Shown: positions 1 to 11,200 of the stretch, piece after piece | How the letters are laid out: each line of letters opens with the position of its first letter | Numbering within the stretch: position 1 is the stretch's first letter | Position numbers and translations under genes: made by a program | Assembly: GCA_020631735.1 (NCBI GenBank) | Contig: CM036159.1 | Span: forward strand, 97,084,701 to 97,148,700 | Origin: Saccharum officinarum | Lineage: Eukaryota > Streptophyta > Magnoliopsida > Poales > Poaceae | Length of the DNA: 64,000 nt | Reading direction: 5' to 3' | Notes under the pieces: generated by a model | Seen by the model: only the letters and a program-made list of their open reading frames with translations | Told to the model about the DNA's origin: nothing | The model's database searches: none

Positions 1-55
1 ATATTTATTAATCAACATGCAACTTGAAGCATTAACATTACAGGAAGATATATAC

Positions 56-3000
56 CAGTTCTTTTCTCATCTGTTTCTTCAGCAGACTCATAATTAGGAT
101 CCATATGTGAGTCAACATGCACTTCCAGAACTTCATTAATCCTACGAGTTCTTTCCTCAGAATTGTCGAGAAGCTGCAGCTTTTCTACATATTCTCTAAG
201 TGTATGATACAGTCAAGAATCACAAAATAATGACACATGCAGTACAAGTAGTTGCTTATAGTTCTATAACAAAAATAAAGCTGTACTTGATTATCATGAA
301 TATTCACAATTCCTGAGCAGAGGATTACAAGTTATTAGAAGCATGCCTCTCTACTGCGAAGCTATGACAAGAAAATGGGAGCTGCCCTAAGTTAAATAAA
401 ATTATAAATGAAGCATAGCCAATTTTGGGAAGGAGCGAATAAGGATCCAGAAATCAAGAAATGGCAATTCAGTCAATGGAAAACATTATAAGTGATAATA
501 AAGGCATCACATATCATAATATGGTCAATAGGATATTCTTTTCTGCGCCCAGTTTCACTTGCACGATCACGAAGATGCCCAAGCCTCTGCTTTTCATTTT
601 CAAACCACTGTAAAGATTATAAATACCAGTAAGTCAAGTTTGAGATCTTTTGAAGAAAAAAAACGATCATTGTATACATGTCGAGTTGTCCTTACATCGT
701 TCACTCTTACAGATTGCAATACCATGGCTTTCTCTAGGATATCCCCCTGCATTAATAATACAAAACAAACACAAATCAAACTTACACATATCTGATGGGC
801 CAAAATGAAATTAGGTCACAAGTGTTCAGTTCCATGTAGCAGTACCACTTTTAGTCTGCTAATTACACCACACTTCATGCTCTGCCTTAAACGTTTGCAC
901 TCCTCCTACACAAGCAAATGTAAATATCAAAAAGAGGTAAAAATGAAACCCAATGTAGTTCAACTAAGAGTACAGCCTCTAACTTGGAAGGAAGAACTAG
1001 AATTTGATCATATTCCCCCTTGGGTAAAAAGGTACGACCATAAATACCAATCATTCAACAACACAAACTAGACAATAAAATCAAATAAGGACTTCTAAAA
1101 ATGCTACCTCTGGGAGCTAAACATCAGACAGGACAGTAAGTAAAAGATGTTAACCTCTGTAAAATCATGATTAGATATTGTATCCATTGTAATAATCTCC
1201 TTTTTGTTTAAATTCAATATCTCAAGTGCAAAATTTGTCATCTTCTTTCCAATGCTATACTTTTCTGGAACCTTGTGTGTTCCTGCAAAAAGAAAAGAAA
1301 ATGAAAAAAAAATAGCTCACCGTTAAAACAAACTCTAAGAATAAATTTAATAAAGAAGTAAATTATCTTACCAATAACTTTTACGAGACGATATATGTCT
1401 TGTTTCTGGCACACATCAGAAATTTTTATCCTCACAAAACCACCATGAATTTTGTCTGAGAATTTGGCATCATCAATTAAATCCTCCATCAGGCTGCGCC
1501 TCACGTAAATCAAATTTATATTATGCATGTCAATTGCTGCATAATCCTCAAGATTAACTTGTGTATCTCTTTCCATCTTTCTATGGATCCTTCTCCTCTT
1601 ATCAGGAGAAAATTTTGCAGCCATGTCATTGTATCCATTGGTATCTACATGAGCTGAATTGAGATTGATAGTCACTTGGTTACTATCAGATACTATTGAA
1701 GTCTCATTCATAGGAAAATGCATTTCCAAAAGCTTTAACATCTCAAAGTGAGCAACTCGTGCTTTCCTGAACAAGCGGTGAAGTCTCGAGTCACAAATAA
1801 TTTGGCTTTTCCTCTGAGGATCGCGAAGGTTATTCTTCTTGATATAATCAAGCAGAAGAGTCTGAACATCAAACGGAGAAATGAAAGATTGATCACCATC
1901 TCTCATGTGTCCTATAAACTCCAATAGCTCTGGTGATGCCCATTTCATGTTTGGTGGCAAGGGCACTGGTTCATTTGGTACTTTTGTGTCTACTGGCAAG
2001 GGTATCCGTCCGTTTGGTACTTTTGTGTCTACTGGCAATGGCACCCGTTCATTTGGCACTTCCGTGGGAACGCTCTCAGTATTTCTAGTTGGAAGCTCGA
2101 CCTTTTTTGCAGCAGTGCTACAATCTTTATTTACCTTTCGGCGTTTTTGACCCTTTTTCCTTGAATTAGTTCGCCTTCGTTTTCTTGAGGAGCAGTCAGA
2201 ACCAGCATCATCATCATCATTAGCGTCATACAGGTCATCAGACGACTCCTCTTTTTCTTTCCTAGCAGAAGTGCTAGGAACATTCCATCTGTTCTTGGCA
2301 GTAGTAAGTTCTTCCAATGTTAATGAAAGCTTCCCTTTTAGATCTAACCAATATAGCTTGAACAGGTACTCCCAGCTGAGTATGTCATCAAAATCAACCT
2401 GCAATAGACACATAACATAAAAAAGAAAGGTCAATTGAGCATGTAGGGAAGTGCATCAAATCATATGTGAAATATTTAGTTTCTCAAAGTATGGACCATA
2501 TGAGGTTCGGTGCTAAGCAGGACAGTGCGGCTTGTGGGCAAGATAGGTAAAGAATAAATATTAATCTCTCAAAGAACAGGAGCGAGTGAATGACCAACTT
2601 GCTAAAAAGGCTTGTAGGCAAATAACATAACACCAAGTTGAACTGAAACATGTTTATGAGGTTTACCTTTGTTGCACTTTCATCTTTGGATTCTATCAAA
2701 AGTATAGTCCCATAACATGTGTCGCAGAAGCCCTTTGTCCCCCTGACACTGAAGAATTTACCCTGCTTGATGCACACTTTGCAGAGGGAGTATGTACAAG
2801 TGTAGCACATGTAGTGCACTGCCTTTTCACAGCTGCTGCATATGTGCCAGCCTGGCATACAAAACGACAAGAAACACAGAACAAACAGTTAAGCAGGTTT
2901 ACCATTTCAAGGTTAAACATCGCATTAAGATACATACTCCATCTTCTACTATCAAAAATCCGAACAAGCTGAGCTTCATTACGGAACTACGCATCAGTTA

Positions 3001-5040
3001 TCATCACACCCTCACAAACAACAACATGGTACACCTCAAAAGCAAAAACATATCGGTTTGTACATTTGCATAAAAAAGGAGGAAAAGAACTAGACAATCA
3101 CAATCCCAAGAACTGAACGTAACCACGCAAAGAGCCTACACAAACACATCCCAGAAACTTCAGCAGACAAAAGCAGGAATTCTTCAATGATAAAAGATAG
3201 GCAGTTGAGCATTCATACCAAAGATACTAGGTTAATGAATCGAATCACACGTGTGAATACAGTGAAGCACACAAAAGGCGCTGTAATCAAGATTATTTAT
3301 TGCCCATGACATGACACGTGACCAGTGTCACCAGGGAAGTGGTACGATGCCACGTTCCTTGTCCTGGGAGCGCGGAAAACAGGAATTCTTCAATGATAAA
3401 AGATAGGTAGTCGAGCATTCATACTGAAGATACTAGGTTAATGAATCGAATCGCACGTGTAAATACAATGAAGCACACAAAAGGTTAAACAAGATTATTT
3501 ATTGCCCATAACATGACACGTGACCAGTGTCACCTGGGAAGTGGTACGATGGCACGTTCCTTGTCCTGGGATCGAGGAAACAATCTCGTCCCGGCCTTGG
3601 CAAAACCTTCCTTAAGTAGCATACCACGTTCCTCGACCCAATCGATCTGGGAACTCAGTAAATGTGCACGTGAATGTTCTCCACCACACGTGATGTATTC
3701 TACTTTCCCTTTGGACCTGTCTTCTTAGCTATCAGTTATCACTTACCATGTTAGCTATTCACGTTTCTAACGCGGCAGTGTACGGAACGGTAACCCCACT
3801 CAAAGTAAGTAAGGGAATGCAAATTCATGATACGAGCCATCTGATTGGTAGAGGCAAGATTATTGTCTCAATATCGGGAACCTAAGTCCATTAGCATTGT
3901 CCGAGAAGCTAGCGGCACACGAGTCCCGTGGAAAGCGTGCACGATCTCATGATACGAGCCATCTGATTGGTAGAGGCAGGATTATTGTCTCAATATCGGG
4001 AACCTAAGTCCGTTAGCATTGTCCGAGAAGCTAGCGACACACGAGTCCCGTGGAAAGCGTGCGCGAACTCATGATACGAGCCATCTGATTGGTAGAGGCA
4101 GGATTATTGTCTCAATATCGGGAACCTAAGTCCGTTAGCATTGTCCGAGAAGCTAGCGACACGAGTCCCGTGGAAAGCGTGCGCGAACTCATGATACGAG
4201 CCATCTGATTGGTAGAGGCAGGATCAGTTCAAAAATAGCATTGTTTGCAAGTGTATCCAACCGCCAACCAACCAATATTCACTTGACACAATTGCTAGGA
4301 AAAAGACATATAACCAGTAACACATGCATGATTCCTAATTTTGGGTATTAGAATTGAGCAGCAAGAAATGCGAAATAATCCCACCCTGGTACAACAGGTT
4401 TAAGCATTGGATGAATGAAACTCACCGCAGTTCCACTTGCTCCGGGACTGGAAGAATGCCTCGTCACGCTTGATGCACGCCGGATGGTAGACCTTGGGGC
4501 AACCCCTGGAGCTCAGAAACAGAGACGACGAGCAGGCGGGTCAGTCAATCCCCAATCCGAAAGAGAGAATAAAAATTTCCAGCGCGCAATTGCGGAGGCA
4601 ACACGTGCGGGGCAGAGAGCCTCGGAGAACCCCACGACGCGTTCCCGCAGTCAACACGGAGGGAGGAGCAGGAGCGCGCGCTGCACGGGCACCCACCTCC
4701 GATCGCAGACGACGAGGTTGCCCCCATCGAAGCAGATGAAGCATACGACCTCTTCGTCGTCCTCCCTCCTCCTGGCGGCCCGGGCGGGCGGCGGCGCCGG
4801 TACCACTGCCCCCGCGCCGTCCTTCCTCTTGGGCGGCCTCCCCCGCTTCCGCTTCTGCCCGAGCGGCTGCAGCGGTGGGGGCGGGGGCGGGGGCGGTGGT
4901 GGGGCCGCCGCGTCCCCGATGATCGAGCTCAGGAAGTGCGGATCGTCCGTCCCCGCAGCTGGCGGCGGCGGCGGGAGGCGGAGCTCGGGCGGCCAGTCGG
5001 CCTCGGCGGGGGCCGGGGACGCCTGCGCGTCGGCCTCCAT
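56..5040 (-). CDS. PHD-SWIB-Plus3 chromatin protein, NERD / CCCH-44-like (5' part; continues beyond left edge)
   Basis: Nine exons join in frame: 5040-4697, 4505-4426, 2851-2667, 2398-1372, 1282-1155, 905-846, 746-696, 607-537 and 201-56, about 697 codons so far. Exon 1 encodes a Pro-rich N-terminus with an AT-hook-like KRGRPPKRK and opens the PHD finger (CFICFDGGNLVVCDRR). Exons 2 and 3 complete the Cys/His-rich zinc module (GCPKVYHPAC, WHICSSC, CDTC). Exon 4 carries a basic linker and a SWIB/MDM2 domain (from MKWASPELLEFIGHM to about EMHF), then the start of a Plus-3 domain that exons 5-7 finish (HDFTE, EECKRLRQ, EKAMVLQSVRVND). In the family a C-terminal GYF domain follows; here it would lie off the window. 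Known family members act in chromatin and RNA-directed DNA methylation. The start is the only ATG before the Pro-rich leader. All introns look GT-AG except the one between 536 and 202. The exact orthologue is inferred. Confidence 0.9.
202..536 (-). other. Probable U12-type AT-AC intron in the NERD-like gene
   Basis: The exon ending at 537 stops in ..AGA AAA GA and the next exon starts at 201 with A CTT AGA GAA TAT. Joining them gives RRKELREYVEKL, the expected family sequence. The intron then starts ATATCCTATT and ends ATAC. These match the minor-spliceosome donor (ATATCCTT, seven of eight bases) and an AC acceptor. ATTCTTGAC, matching the U12 branch consensus TTCCTTRAY at seven of nine bases, places its branch A 11 bases before the end, inside the usual window. 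No GT donor near 537 keeps the frame. Confidence 0.75.
1955..2070 (-). repeat. Three tandem 13-residue coding repeats in exon 4
   Basis: A 39-base unit is repeated in frame and encodes VPNERVPLPVDTK, VPNGRIPLPVDTK and VPNEPVPLPPNMK, just ahead of the SWIB domain. The unit contains TTTGGTACTTTTGTGTC on the plus strand. It expands a Pro-rich linker and is likely length-variable between alleles. Confidence 0.85.
3175..3586. repeat. Direct duplication, two 206 bp copies in intron 2
   Basis: The segment beginning AGGAATTCTTCAATGATAAA at 3175 recurs at 3381 with scattered substitutions and a small deletion. Both copies contain ACATGACACGTGACCAGTGT, an inverted repeat around CACGTG. They lie in the 1.57 kb intron between exons 2 and 3 of the NERD-like gene. 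Confidence 0.85.
3826..4224. repeat. Tandem minisatellite, about 3.3 copies of a 122 bp unit
   Basis: Units start with CATGATACGAGCCATCTGAT at 3826, 3948, 4070 and 4190 (periods 122, 122, 120). The copies are nearly identical apart from an AC deletion and a few substitutions, so the expansion is recent. The array is intronic in the NERD-like gene. Confidence 0.95.
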
Positions 5041-5600
5041 GGATCGGTAGGGTTTAGGGCCCGCAGCGTGGCCGCGGCCGGGGAGCGTGGGAGCGGTCGT
5101 CGTCGAGCACGGGGGGAGGGACGACGTCTTGGTCGTCTCCCGCCGCGGCGGTGTCGCCTAATCCCGGGGCTCTGGCGTCGCGTACTCCCTCGCGTACCAC
5201 CCGTGAGCCTACTGCCCCCTGCTTCGCTTTCCCTGCCCTGCCCCGCCCCTGTGGGCGCGTGGGGGGGAGAGGGAAGGAAGCGAGAGCTGCCTGCTGCCTG
5301 CCTGCCTGCCTCTCCCCGGGGGAATGAAGTGGAAAATGGAATGAATGGGTGCCGGAATAATTCGCAGGGTTGGGAGGGGCCTTTCGGCATAAAGGCTAAC
5401 CCGGCGGAGGTGCGGTCGGCGTCAGCTTTTGGTTCTGTGGACTTGCAGGGTGGTGGCGGTGGGATCCATTCCGGACACGCGGTGAGGGTGACACATCACG
5501 CGGGGCGGGGTGCCCGCGTGGATTTCCCGGTTCGGCCCCCGCGGACTCGGGGATTTCGCGCGGGGGCCCGGGGGAGCGCGAGTGGTTAATAAAGACGGAA
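5041..5600 (-). promoter_or_regulatory. GC-rich promoter and leader region of the NERD-like gene
   Basis: The sequence upstream of the ATG at 5040 is CpG-rich, contains a CCCTAAACCCTA telo-box-like motif just before the ATG (on the minus strand), and shows no convincing TATA box. Open frames here on either strand are GC-driven and have no recognisable domains. The transcription start cannot be placed by eye. Confidence 0.45.
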
Positions 5601-5779
5601 CCTGGGGAGGGGGAGACTAGCCTACGGAGACGGAGTAGCCTAGCGCACGCTGCACGCCACCACGCCGCCACTCGGCATGCAACAGGCCCCTTTTTTTCTG
5701 GTTTTTTGGGGCCTTTTGGACCGCCGCGTGGTTCGCGAGCGACTCCGTGTGTCCGTCCATATGATTCCAAAGTTTACCT

Positions 5780-6028
5780 CCTAAATTCACTGTACAGAAT
5801 TCTTATTCCCCGTCACATCAAAATGTCGGCACATATATGGAGTACTAAATATAGATGAAATAAAAAACTAATTACACAGTTTTGTTGTACTTTGCGAGAC
5901 GAACATTTTAAGCCTAATTAATCAATGTTTGGACAATTATTACCAAATAAAAACAAAATTGCTATAGTGTGACGTGACATTTACTATGCAGATTTGAGCT
6001 CCAAACTTTGTGATCTAAACCAGGCCTG
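5780..6028 (-). mobile_element. Grass MITE-like element, copy 1
   Basis: It contains the conserved core of a very common grass element: ACTAATTACACAGTTTTG, GACGAACATTTTAAGCCTAA and the ATAGATGAAATAAAAAA flank, in reverse orientation. The same core recurs near 6.2, 21.8, 24.1 and 61.6 kb. Clear terminal inverted repeats and a TSD were not found, so the superfamily is left open. Confidence 0.6.
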
Positions 6029-6189
6029 ATACTCCCCTCCTCCCGTTGCTTTGACCGACTCGGTCGGCTGGGAGTTGGAACTGACCAGCAGCCAGCGGCC
6101 AAGCGGCCACCACCACCACCAAAGCCGTCGCTTCCGGCCAGGAGATGCAGATTCCTCCGCGCCGTCCGTCCGTCCCTGCCGCGTGTAGC

Positions 6190-6440
6190 TAGCGCCGGTT
6201 TATATCCGAAATTTTTTATAAAATAACACTGTAGCGTTTTCGTTGTTAGTTGATAAATATTGTTTAATCATGGTCTAATTAGGCTTAAAAGATTTGTCTC
6301 GTCCATTTCGTCTAAACTGTGTAATTAGTTTTATTTTTTATCTATATTTAATGCTTCATGCATGTGTCAAAGATTCAATGTGACGGAGAATCTGAAAAAT
6401 TATGCAAAATTTTCTGGTAACTGAACAGAGCCCTAGTACT
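6190..6440 (+). mobile_element. Grass MITE-like element, copy 2
   Basis: Plus orientation of the same core as copy 1: CACTGTAGCGTTTTCGTTG, TAATTAGGCTTAAAAGATT, CTGTGTAATTAGTTTTA and AATGCTTCATGCATGTGTC. It ends in CTGAACAGAGCCC, a decayed form of the usual ...GAACAAGGCC terminus. Together with copy 1 it fills most of the gene-free interval 5.78-6.44 kb. Confidence 0.65.
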
Positions 6441-6839
6441 AGTCCCAACTACCAAAGGGTGGGACCAGACTATACGTAGACTGGCTGTAGTAGCAGCCGA
6501 GGAGGAGCACGACCCGTGCGGCGTGACGCCCATGCCGAATGACACGTCAGCCTTTCCTTTGCTTCTTTCATTTTTCTATCTCTTTCCACCGCCGCTCAGC
6601 CAGCACGGGTCAAGGAAGAGACTAACGTAGTATTATGTGCTTTATTATTATCATTATCAGCTAGCGATCGAAACAACAGAAGTAGTGACGGTGACACCTG
6701 CTTTGGTGTTTCTTTTGGGACACATGGACCGGAGGAGGAAGAAGCTCAAGAAGCAGCAGCATCAGCATCCGCGCGCGACGCAGAATGACAAAGGTACGAA
6801 CATTTGCCTATTTTTGGTGCCACGGCTCCACCACAGCTA

Positions 6840-8230
6840 GCGCGGCCATCCCGACCCCATCGTCCATCGGTGTCGATTGCGTGGACGCTGGCACCTTGCG
6901 CTGTTGTCACGGACAAAAGCATGCAAACGGGTCCAATTTCACGTACCACTACGTCTCATGACACAAAATGTGACGTTAACGCTGGCTGTGTCCCCTTTAT
7001 TTATTGCTATCAAAAGTAAGTAAATAAATAAAACTAAGTGAGTGATGTGCTTTTTATTTTATTTATATTTATTCCATAGAAGAAGGAGAAGGAGGAGGAG
7101 GAAAAACGGTCATCCCATCGTCTATAGACCAGCAACGCCTAGATCACGTGGACGTCGGCTTCTTGCACGCCCGCGGCTGTCGTTGTGGACAAAGGATGCA
7201 GCCAGCTTCACGTACGAGGAGATGCTCGTCTCCCTTATGACGGGAAATATGGCGTTAACGCCGACTGCGACCTTTATTTATTGTTATCAATAGTAAGTAA
7301 AATAAATACAACTAAGTGAATTATGCGCTTTTTATTTTATTTTATTTATATTTCTTTAATAGAAGAAGATCAAAAAGAAAACGGCCATTTCATCACTTAT
7401 GGATAAAGCAGCGCCTCGATCGTGTGGACGATGGCGCCCTGCATGCCGCGCCGCGACTGTTGTCCCGGAGAAAAAGATGCAACGTGTCCAATTTCACGTA
7501 CGAAGGCTCTCGATCTCGTCGCCCTCATGACAGGAAATGTGACATTAATGCCAACTGCATCCTTTATTCAAAATCAAGTAAATGATAAAACTAAGTGAGT
7601 GATGTGTCTTTTATTTTATTCATATTTATTTAATAGAAGAAGAAAAAAAAACAAGCATCCCATCGGCTGTGGATCAACAGCGCCTCGGTTGCGTGGATGC
7701 TGGTATGCCCGCGACTGTTGTCTTGGAGAAAAGATGCAACGGGTTTAATTTCAGGTACGGGGGTACGCTCTCGTCGCCCTCTCATGACAGGAAATGCGAC
7801 GTTAACGCCAACCGCCTCCTTTATTTATTGTTGTCAAAAGTAAGTAAAATAAATAAAACTAAGTGAGTTATGTGCCTTTTATTTTATTTATATTTATTCA
7901 ATAGTAGTATGAGGAGGAGGAAAAGAAGAAGAAAGCGGCCATCTCATCACCTATGGATCAGCAACATCTCGATCGCGTGGACGCTGGCGCCTTGCACGCT
8001 CGCGATTGCCATCCTGGAGAAAAAGACGCAACGGGTCTAATTTCACGTACGAGGGTAGGCTCTCGTCGCCCTCTAATGACAGGAAATGCGACATTAACAC
8101 CGACTGTGTCCTTTATTTATTCTTATAAAAAAATAAGTAAATAAATAAAACTAAATGAGTGATGTGCTTTTTTATTTTATTTATATTGTTTAGTAATAGT
8201 ACTCGTCGTTGGAGGAGGAGAAGGAGAAAA
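6840..8230 (+). repeat. Tandem array of five ~268-282 bp units
   Basis: The anchor ACTAAGTG (last copy ACTAAATG) recurs at 7033, 7311, 7590, 7858 and 8140. Each unit has a GC-rich half (ATCAGCAACGCCT...GCGTGGACGCTGG...CACGTACGAGG) and an AT-rich half (AAGTAAGTAAATAAATAAAA ... TTTATTTATATTTATT.AATAG). Short open frames starting around MDQQ occur in the GC-rich halves but are not kept in one frame between units. No domain is recognised. A sixth, partial unit lies at 9650-9800. Confidence 0.85.
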
Positions 8231-8439
8231 GAGAGAATTTATAAAAGATGCAACTTCCTTGTACTACGACACTAAAAAAGTTTATCTTCCTTGTCACAAA
8301 TTTTAGTCCCAAACGAGCCACTACCGTGAACTTTGCCTCTAATGTGGCTTAACTGGAGGATGAAATGTCCATTCTGCCCTCAGCTGACGTGCCTAGCAAA
8401 AAGCTCAATGGTTCCTTGTATGCCACCCCTACAGTTACT

Positions 8440-8775
8440 GCTGGGCACCGTTTTGGCGTAGGCCCGGGCGCGGCAATGGTGACGACGACAGGAGCGCCAA
8501 GCTCTCGGTGGCACGGTTCCTGAGCCTCCTGAACCTGGTCACAGGCGCGCAGGTCCTCCTCCCACCCATCGCGGCGTGGACGGCTGCGCCCAGAGCTTCA
8601 GCCTACGGTTCTGCTTTGTTGACGATGGCGGCGAGGAGGCGCTGGTCCTAGCAGGGCTGTTGCGCCGCCGTGCGCCTGCTCGGCCCTCTCGTGCACCACA
8701 TCAGCGGGGTGCCGCAAGTACCTCGTGGAGCTCTCGCACGGGTGGCCCGGCAGGCACGACGCGACGGTACTGACA
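8440..8775 (+). pseudogene. GC-rich host gene fragment, unassigned
   Basis: Codon-like GC-rich sequence gives fragments such as AKLSVARFLSLLNLVTGAQ and, in another frame, RKYLVELSHGWPGRHDATVL before a stop. These resemble pieces of grass F-box-associated (DUF295-like) proteins, but the match is from memory of style only. Frame changes between the pieces suggest a decayed or captured fragment. The 200 bases before it, from 8240, show nothing recognisable. Confidence 0.25.
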
Positions 8776-9109
8776 TGACGGCCCTCCAGTCCTTTGTTCT
8801 TGTGGCAACCTGAGTTTTCTTCTTCTGGCTCTTAGTCTGAAAAAACTGGGCGATGTACAAAGACGACATATTGGAGGAACATGCCAAGTTGTGCATAAAT
8901 TTAGCTTGTTGTTTAATCAACTTCTCCTTTTCTAAGCCGTTTCTCGTCTATATCGTTTGCTTTCAGCATTCTACGCTTGGTGGCGCTCTCTGTTTCTCAT
9001 ATAGATGTTCTCGTGGAGTCCTTATCGTATCTAGAGAAGAACGCCTCCTACCCAATTAAGTGATCTGATCAAATTCTTCTCGTCCAGTCTTCCTACTTCA
9101 GATTCAGAA

Positions 9110-9640
9110 TGCCGATCTGCTACAGGTAACTCTGGCGCTGTTCTTCCAGTTCAATGTCATCGGGAGCCGGTGTACACGATGGACGCAGCGGGGCGCTTCG
9201 ACGCGTGGGAGTGGGGCGATGTCTCCACGACGCCGGCGACGCCCAGCAGGGCGGTCGTGCCGCCGTGCATCTTCGGTCTGCAGCCCCGGCCGGAGCACGT
9301 GGAGTACACCACCACCGGCTTCGAGTGGACGGCCACCTAGGGAAGCCACCCGGCGGGGTGAGGGGAGGCTGCGTCCGCATCCGCATCGGAATCTCAATCC
9401 CCACGAGCACGAATCTAACGCTGCGAAAATCTTTCCGCCATGAAACAGAAGCGGCGGAGGCGGCAACTGCAACACCGGCACCACAGGTCACCGCCGCGCA
9501 TTGAGCTGGCGATGGCGCACGCGCGGGACGGCAGGGGCCACGGCCACGAGCACGAGGAGGAAGCGGAGGCGGTTGTCTACCTGCACGCGCACGGTTGCCG
9601 GGAGAGCCGAGCGGGGTGCCAAAGTAGGGGTAGAATGGCC
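9110..9640 (+). pseudogene. GC-rich gene fragments, unassigned
   Basis: One frame from about 9160 to the stop at 9338 reads as a plausible C-terminus (VYTMDAAGRFDAWEWGDVST ... TTGFEWTAT). A second piece after 9490 reads IELAMAHARDGRGHGHEHEE with no start or continuation. I do not recognise the family. Being bounded by repeat units, this may be captured gene sequence inside an unidentified transposon. Confidence 0.25.
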
Positions 9641-9649
9641 ATTATTTAA

Positions 9650-9800
9650 AAAAGGGCCATCCCATCTCCTATGGATCAACAGCGCCTCGATGGCGTGGAC
9701 GCTGGCGCCTTGCACGCCCCGACTGTTGTCCCAGAGAAAAGGATGCAACAGGTCTATTTCCACGTACGAGGGGACGATCTATCGTCGCCCACGTGATAGG
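9650..9800 (+). repeat. Isolated partial unit of the 6.84-8.23 kb tandem array
   Basis: CCATCCCATCTCCTATGGAT, CAGCGCCTCGATGGCGTGGA and CACGTACGAGG match the GC-rich half of the array units. The AT-rich half is missing. It shows that the 8.2-9.65 kb segment was inserted into, or moved together with, the array. Confidence 0.7.
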
Positions 9801-10195
9801 AATTGCGTCCTCCCACGCCAGTGATGGCCTCATAACAGCAGAACGAAGAAGAAAACGGATGTGTTCCTTGTGGAAGGATCGCAGCATCGCAGGCGAGGCC
9901 AAACAGGAAGGCCGAGCATGTCGTATCGCCAAGGGATCAGCGAACAGCTACTGGCCATCTCCCGGCGACAGCGACGGCAACCGTTCGGGCAATGTATCGT
10001 TGATGTCAACTGTCATGTCACATACTCCGTAGCATAGATGACATGGGATGGGTATCTCGTAGCTAGGCCTAGGCTAGGTACATATCACTCAGGGTGTGGA
10101 GTGCCCCCACGGCTTTGTGCCCCCGTTGTTTTGTTTCTTTGGTGATGTGATTTACCACCGTTGGGGAATTGGGATTTGGATGCAGCAATTACTTA

Positions 10196-10800
10196 CTTCA
10201 GTGAGTGACTTTCTTCATCCAGCAAGTGTTGTTATCGCTTATATCTACCGTACAAGTATCGTGTATATAAGACCAAGACACATGTGTGCAGTAGCGACTC
10301 GTCACTGGATTTTTAGAAAGGTACAAGTCGGAGCTACCAAGGACTACAAAAGTACGCTTTCCTAATCCAAGTGCGAAATCTTTCCTTCCATCTTCTTAGA
10401 TAGAAAAGTGAGGGGTATAAAAAAGGGGGAAAAAAGGCGACAGGTTTGTGCAATTGGGCCTTGGGAGCCTTGGAGCAAGGCCCAGGGCCAACCATGCTGT
10501 AGCTGGACATCGATCGGACAGTTCCGTGTATTTCGCTTTTCGTCGATTGATAAAAACAGAAGTCAGTGCAATTAGTTAGTTCAACGACTTTCCTCCAGCA
10601 AGTGGTGTTCACACCATCGCTTGTCTAGCCATTGTTATCATACATAGTAGGAACCATCATGTGTCGTGTATAAGGCGGAGACACGCGTGTACAGTAACGA
10701 TTCGTCAGTTGGTTTTAGAGAGGTGCAAGTCGGAGGTCCCAAGGTCAAACGCATGCTTTCCTAGTCGAAGCGCGAAATCTTTTCTTCCATCTGAGATGGA
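10196..10800 (+). repeat. Diverged direct duplication (10196-10405 and 10565-10800)
   Basis: Both copies run from GACTTTC.TCCAGCAAGTG through GTGTATA(T)AAG, CACGCGTGTACAGTA-like and AGGTGCAAGTCGGAG to AGCGCGAAATCTTTTCTTCC. They are about 370 bases apart and diverged by point changes and small indels. They carry no coding potential. Confidence 0.6.
10410..10540 (+). repeat. Dispersed repeat also found at 24456-24565
   Basis: AAAAAGGGGGAAAAAAGGC, GTGCAATTGGGCCTTGG and CAAGGCCCAGGGC are shared in the same order with 24456-24565. This is probably one end of an unidentified transposon. Confidence 0.6.
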
Positions 10801-11152
10801 GAGTGAGGCCATTGTTCGGAAGGATGGGAAGATAAATGACGACATGGCGTAAGACATCATAGACTGCTTCAAGGAACGGTTGTCACCATATCTCATTAAA
10901 TTATTGATGGGTTTAAAAAGATCACGCCTTCTGCGATTTTGTGATGGAGGTCTCTTTGTCTCTTTCGTAATGGATCGTAGGGGTTTGACATTGATATAGT
11001 TGTTTATGTTGTTGTTTGCTCATGTTGTTGTTGGCTGAATTGTCTTAGCCGTAGTGTTTTTGTCGTTTTATGTGGTAATATTGTTTTGCCTAATCTGATC
11101 TTCTTCTTCATTAATTGGCACTACAGGGAGCTTCTACTGCTCGGTTCATTTC

Positions 11153-11156
<4 letters not shown>

Positions 11157-11197
<41 letters not shown>
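11157..11197. repeat. (AT)n microsatellite
   Basis: About 41 bases of uninterrupted AT dinucleotide repeat. The flanks (10.85-11.15 kb and 11.2-11.55 kb) are AT-rich, with no gene or element recognised. Confidence 0.97.

Positions 11198-11200
<3 letters not shown>

Noticed and set aside
4415..5600. Several long overlapping open frames on both strands near the NERD-like first exon
   Set aside because: GC-rich composition keeps all frames open. Only the minus frame from 5040 shows PHD residues and splices onward.
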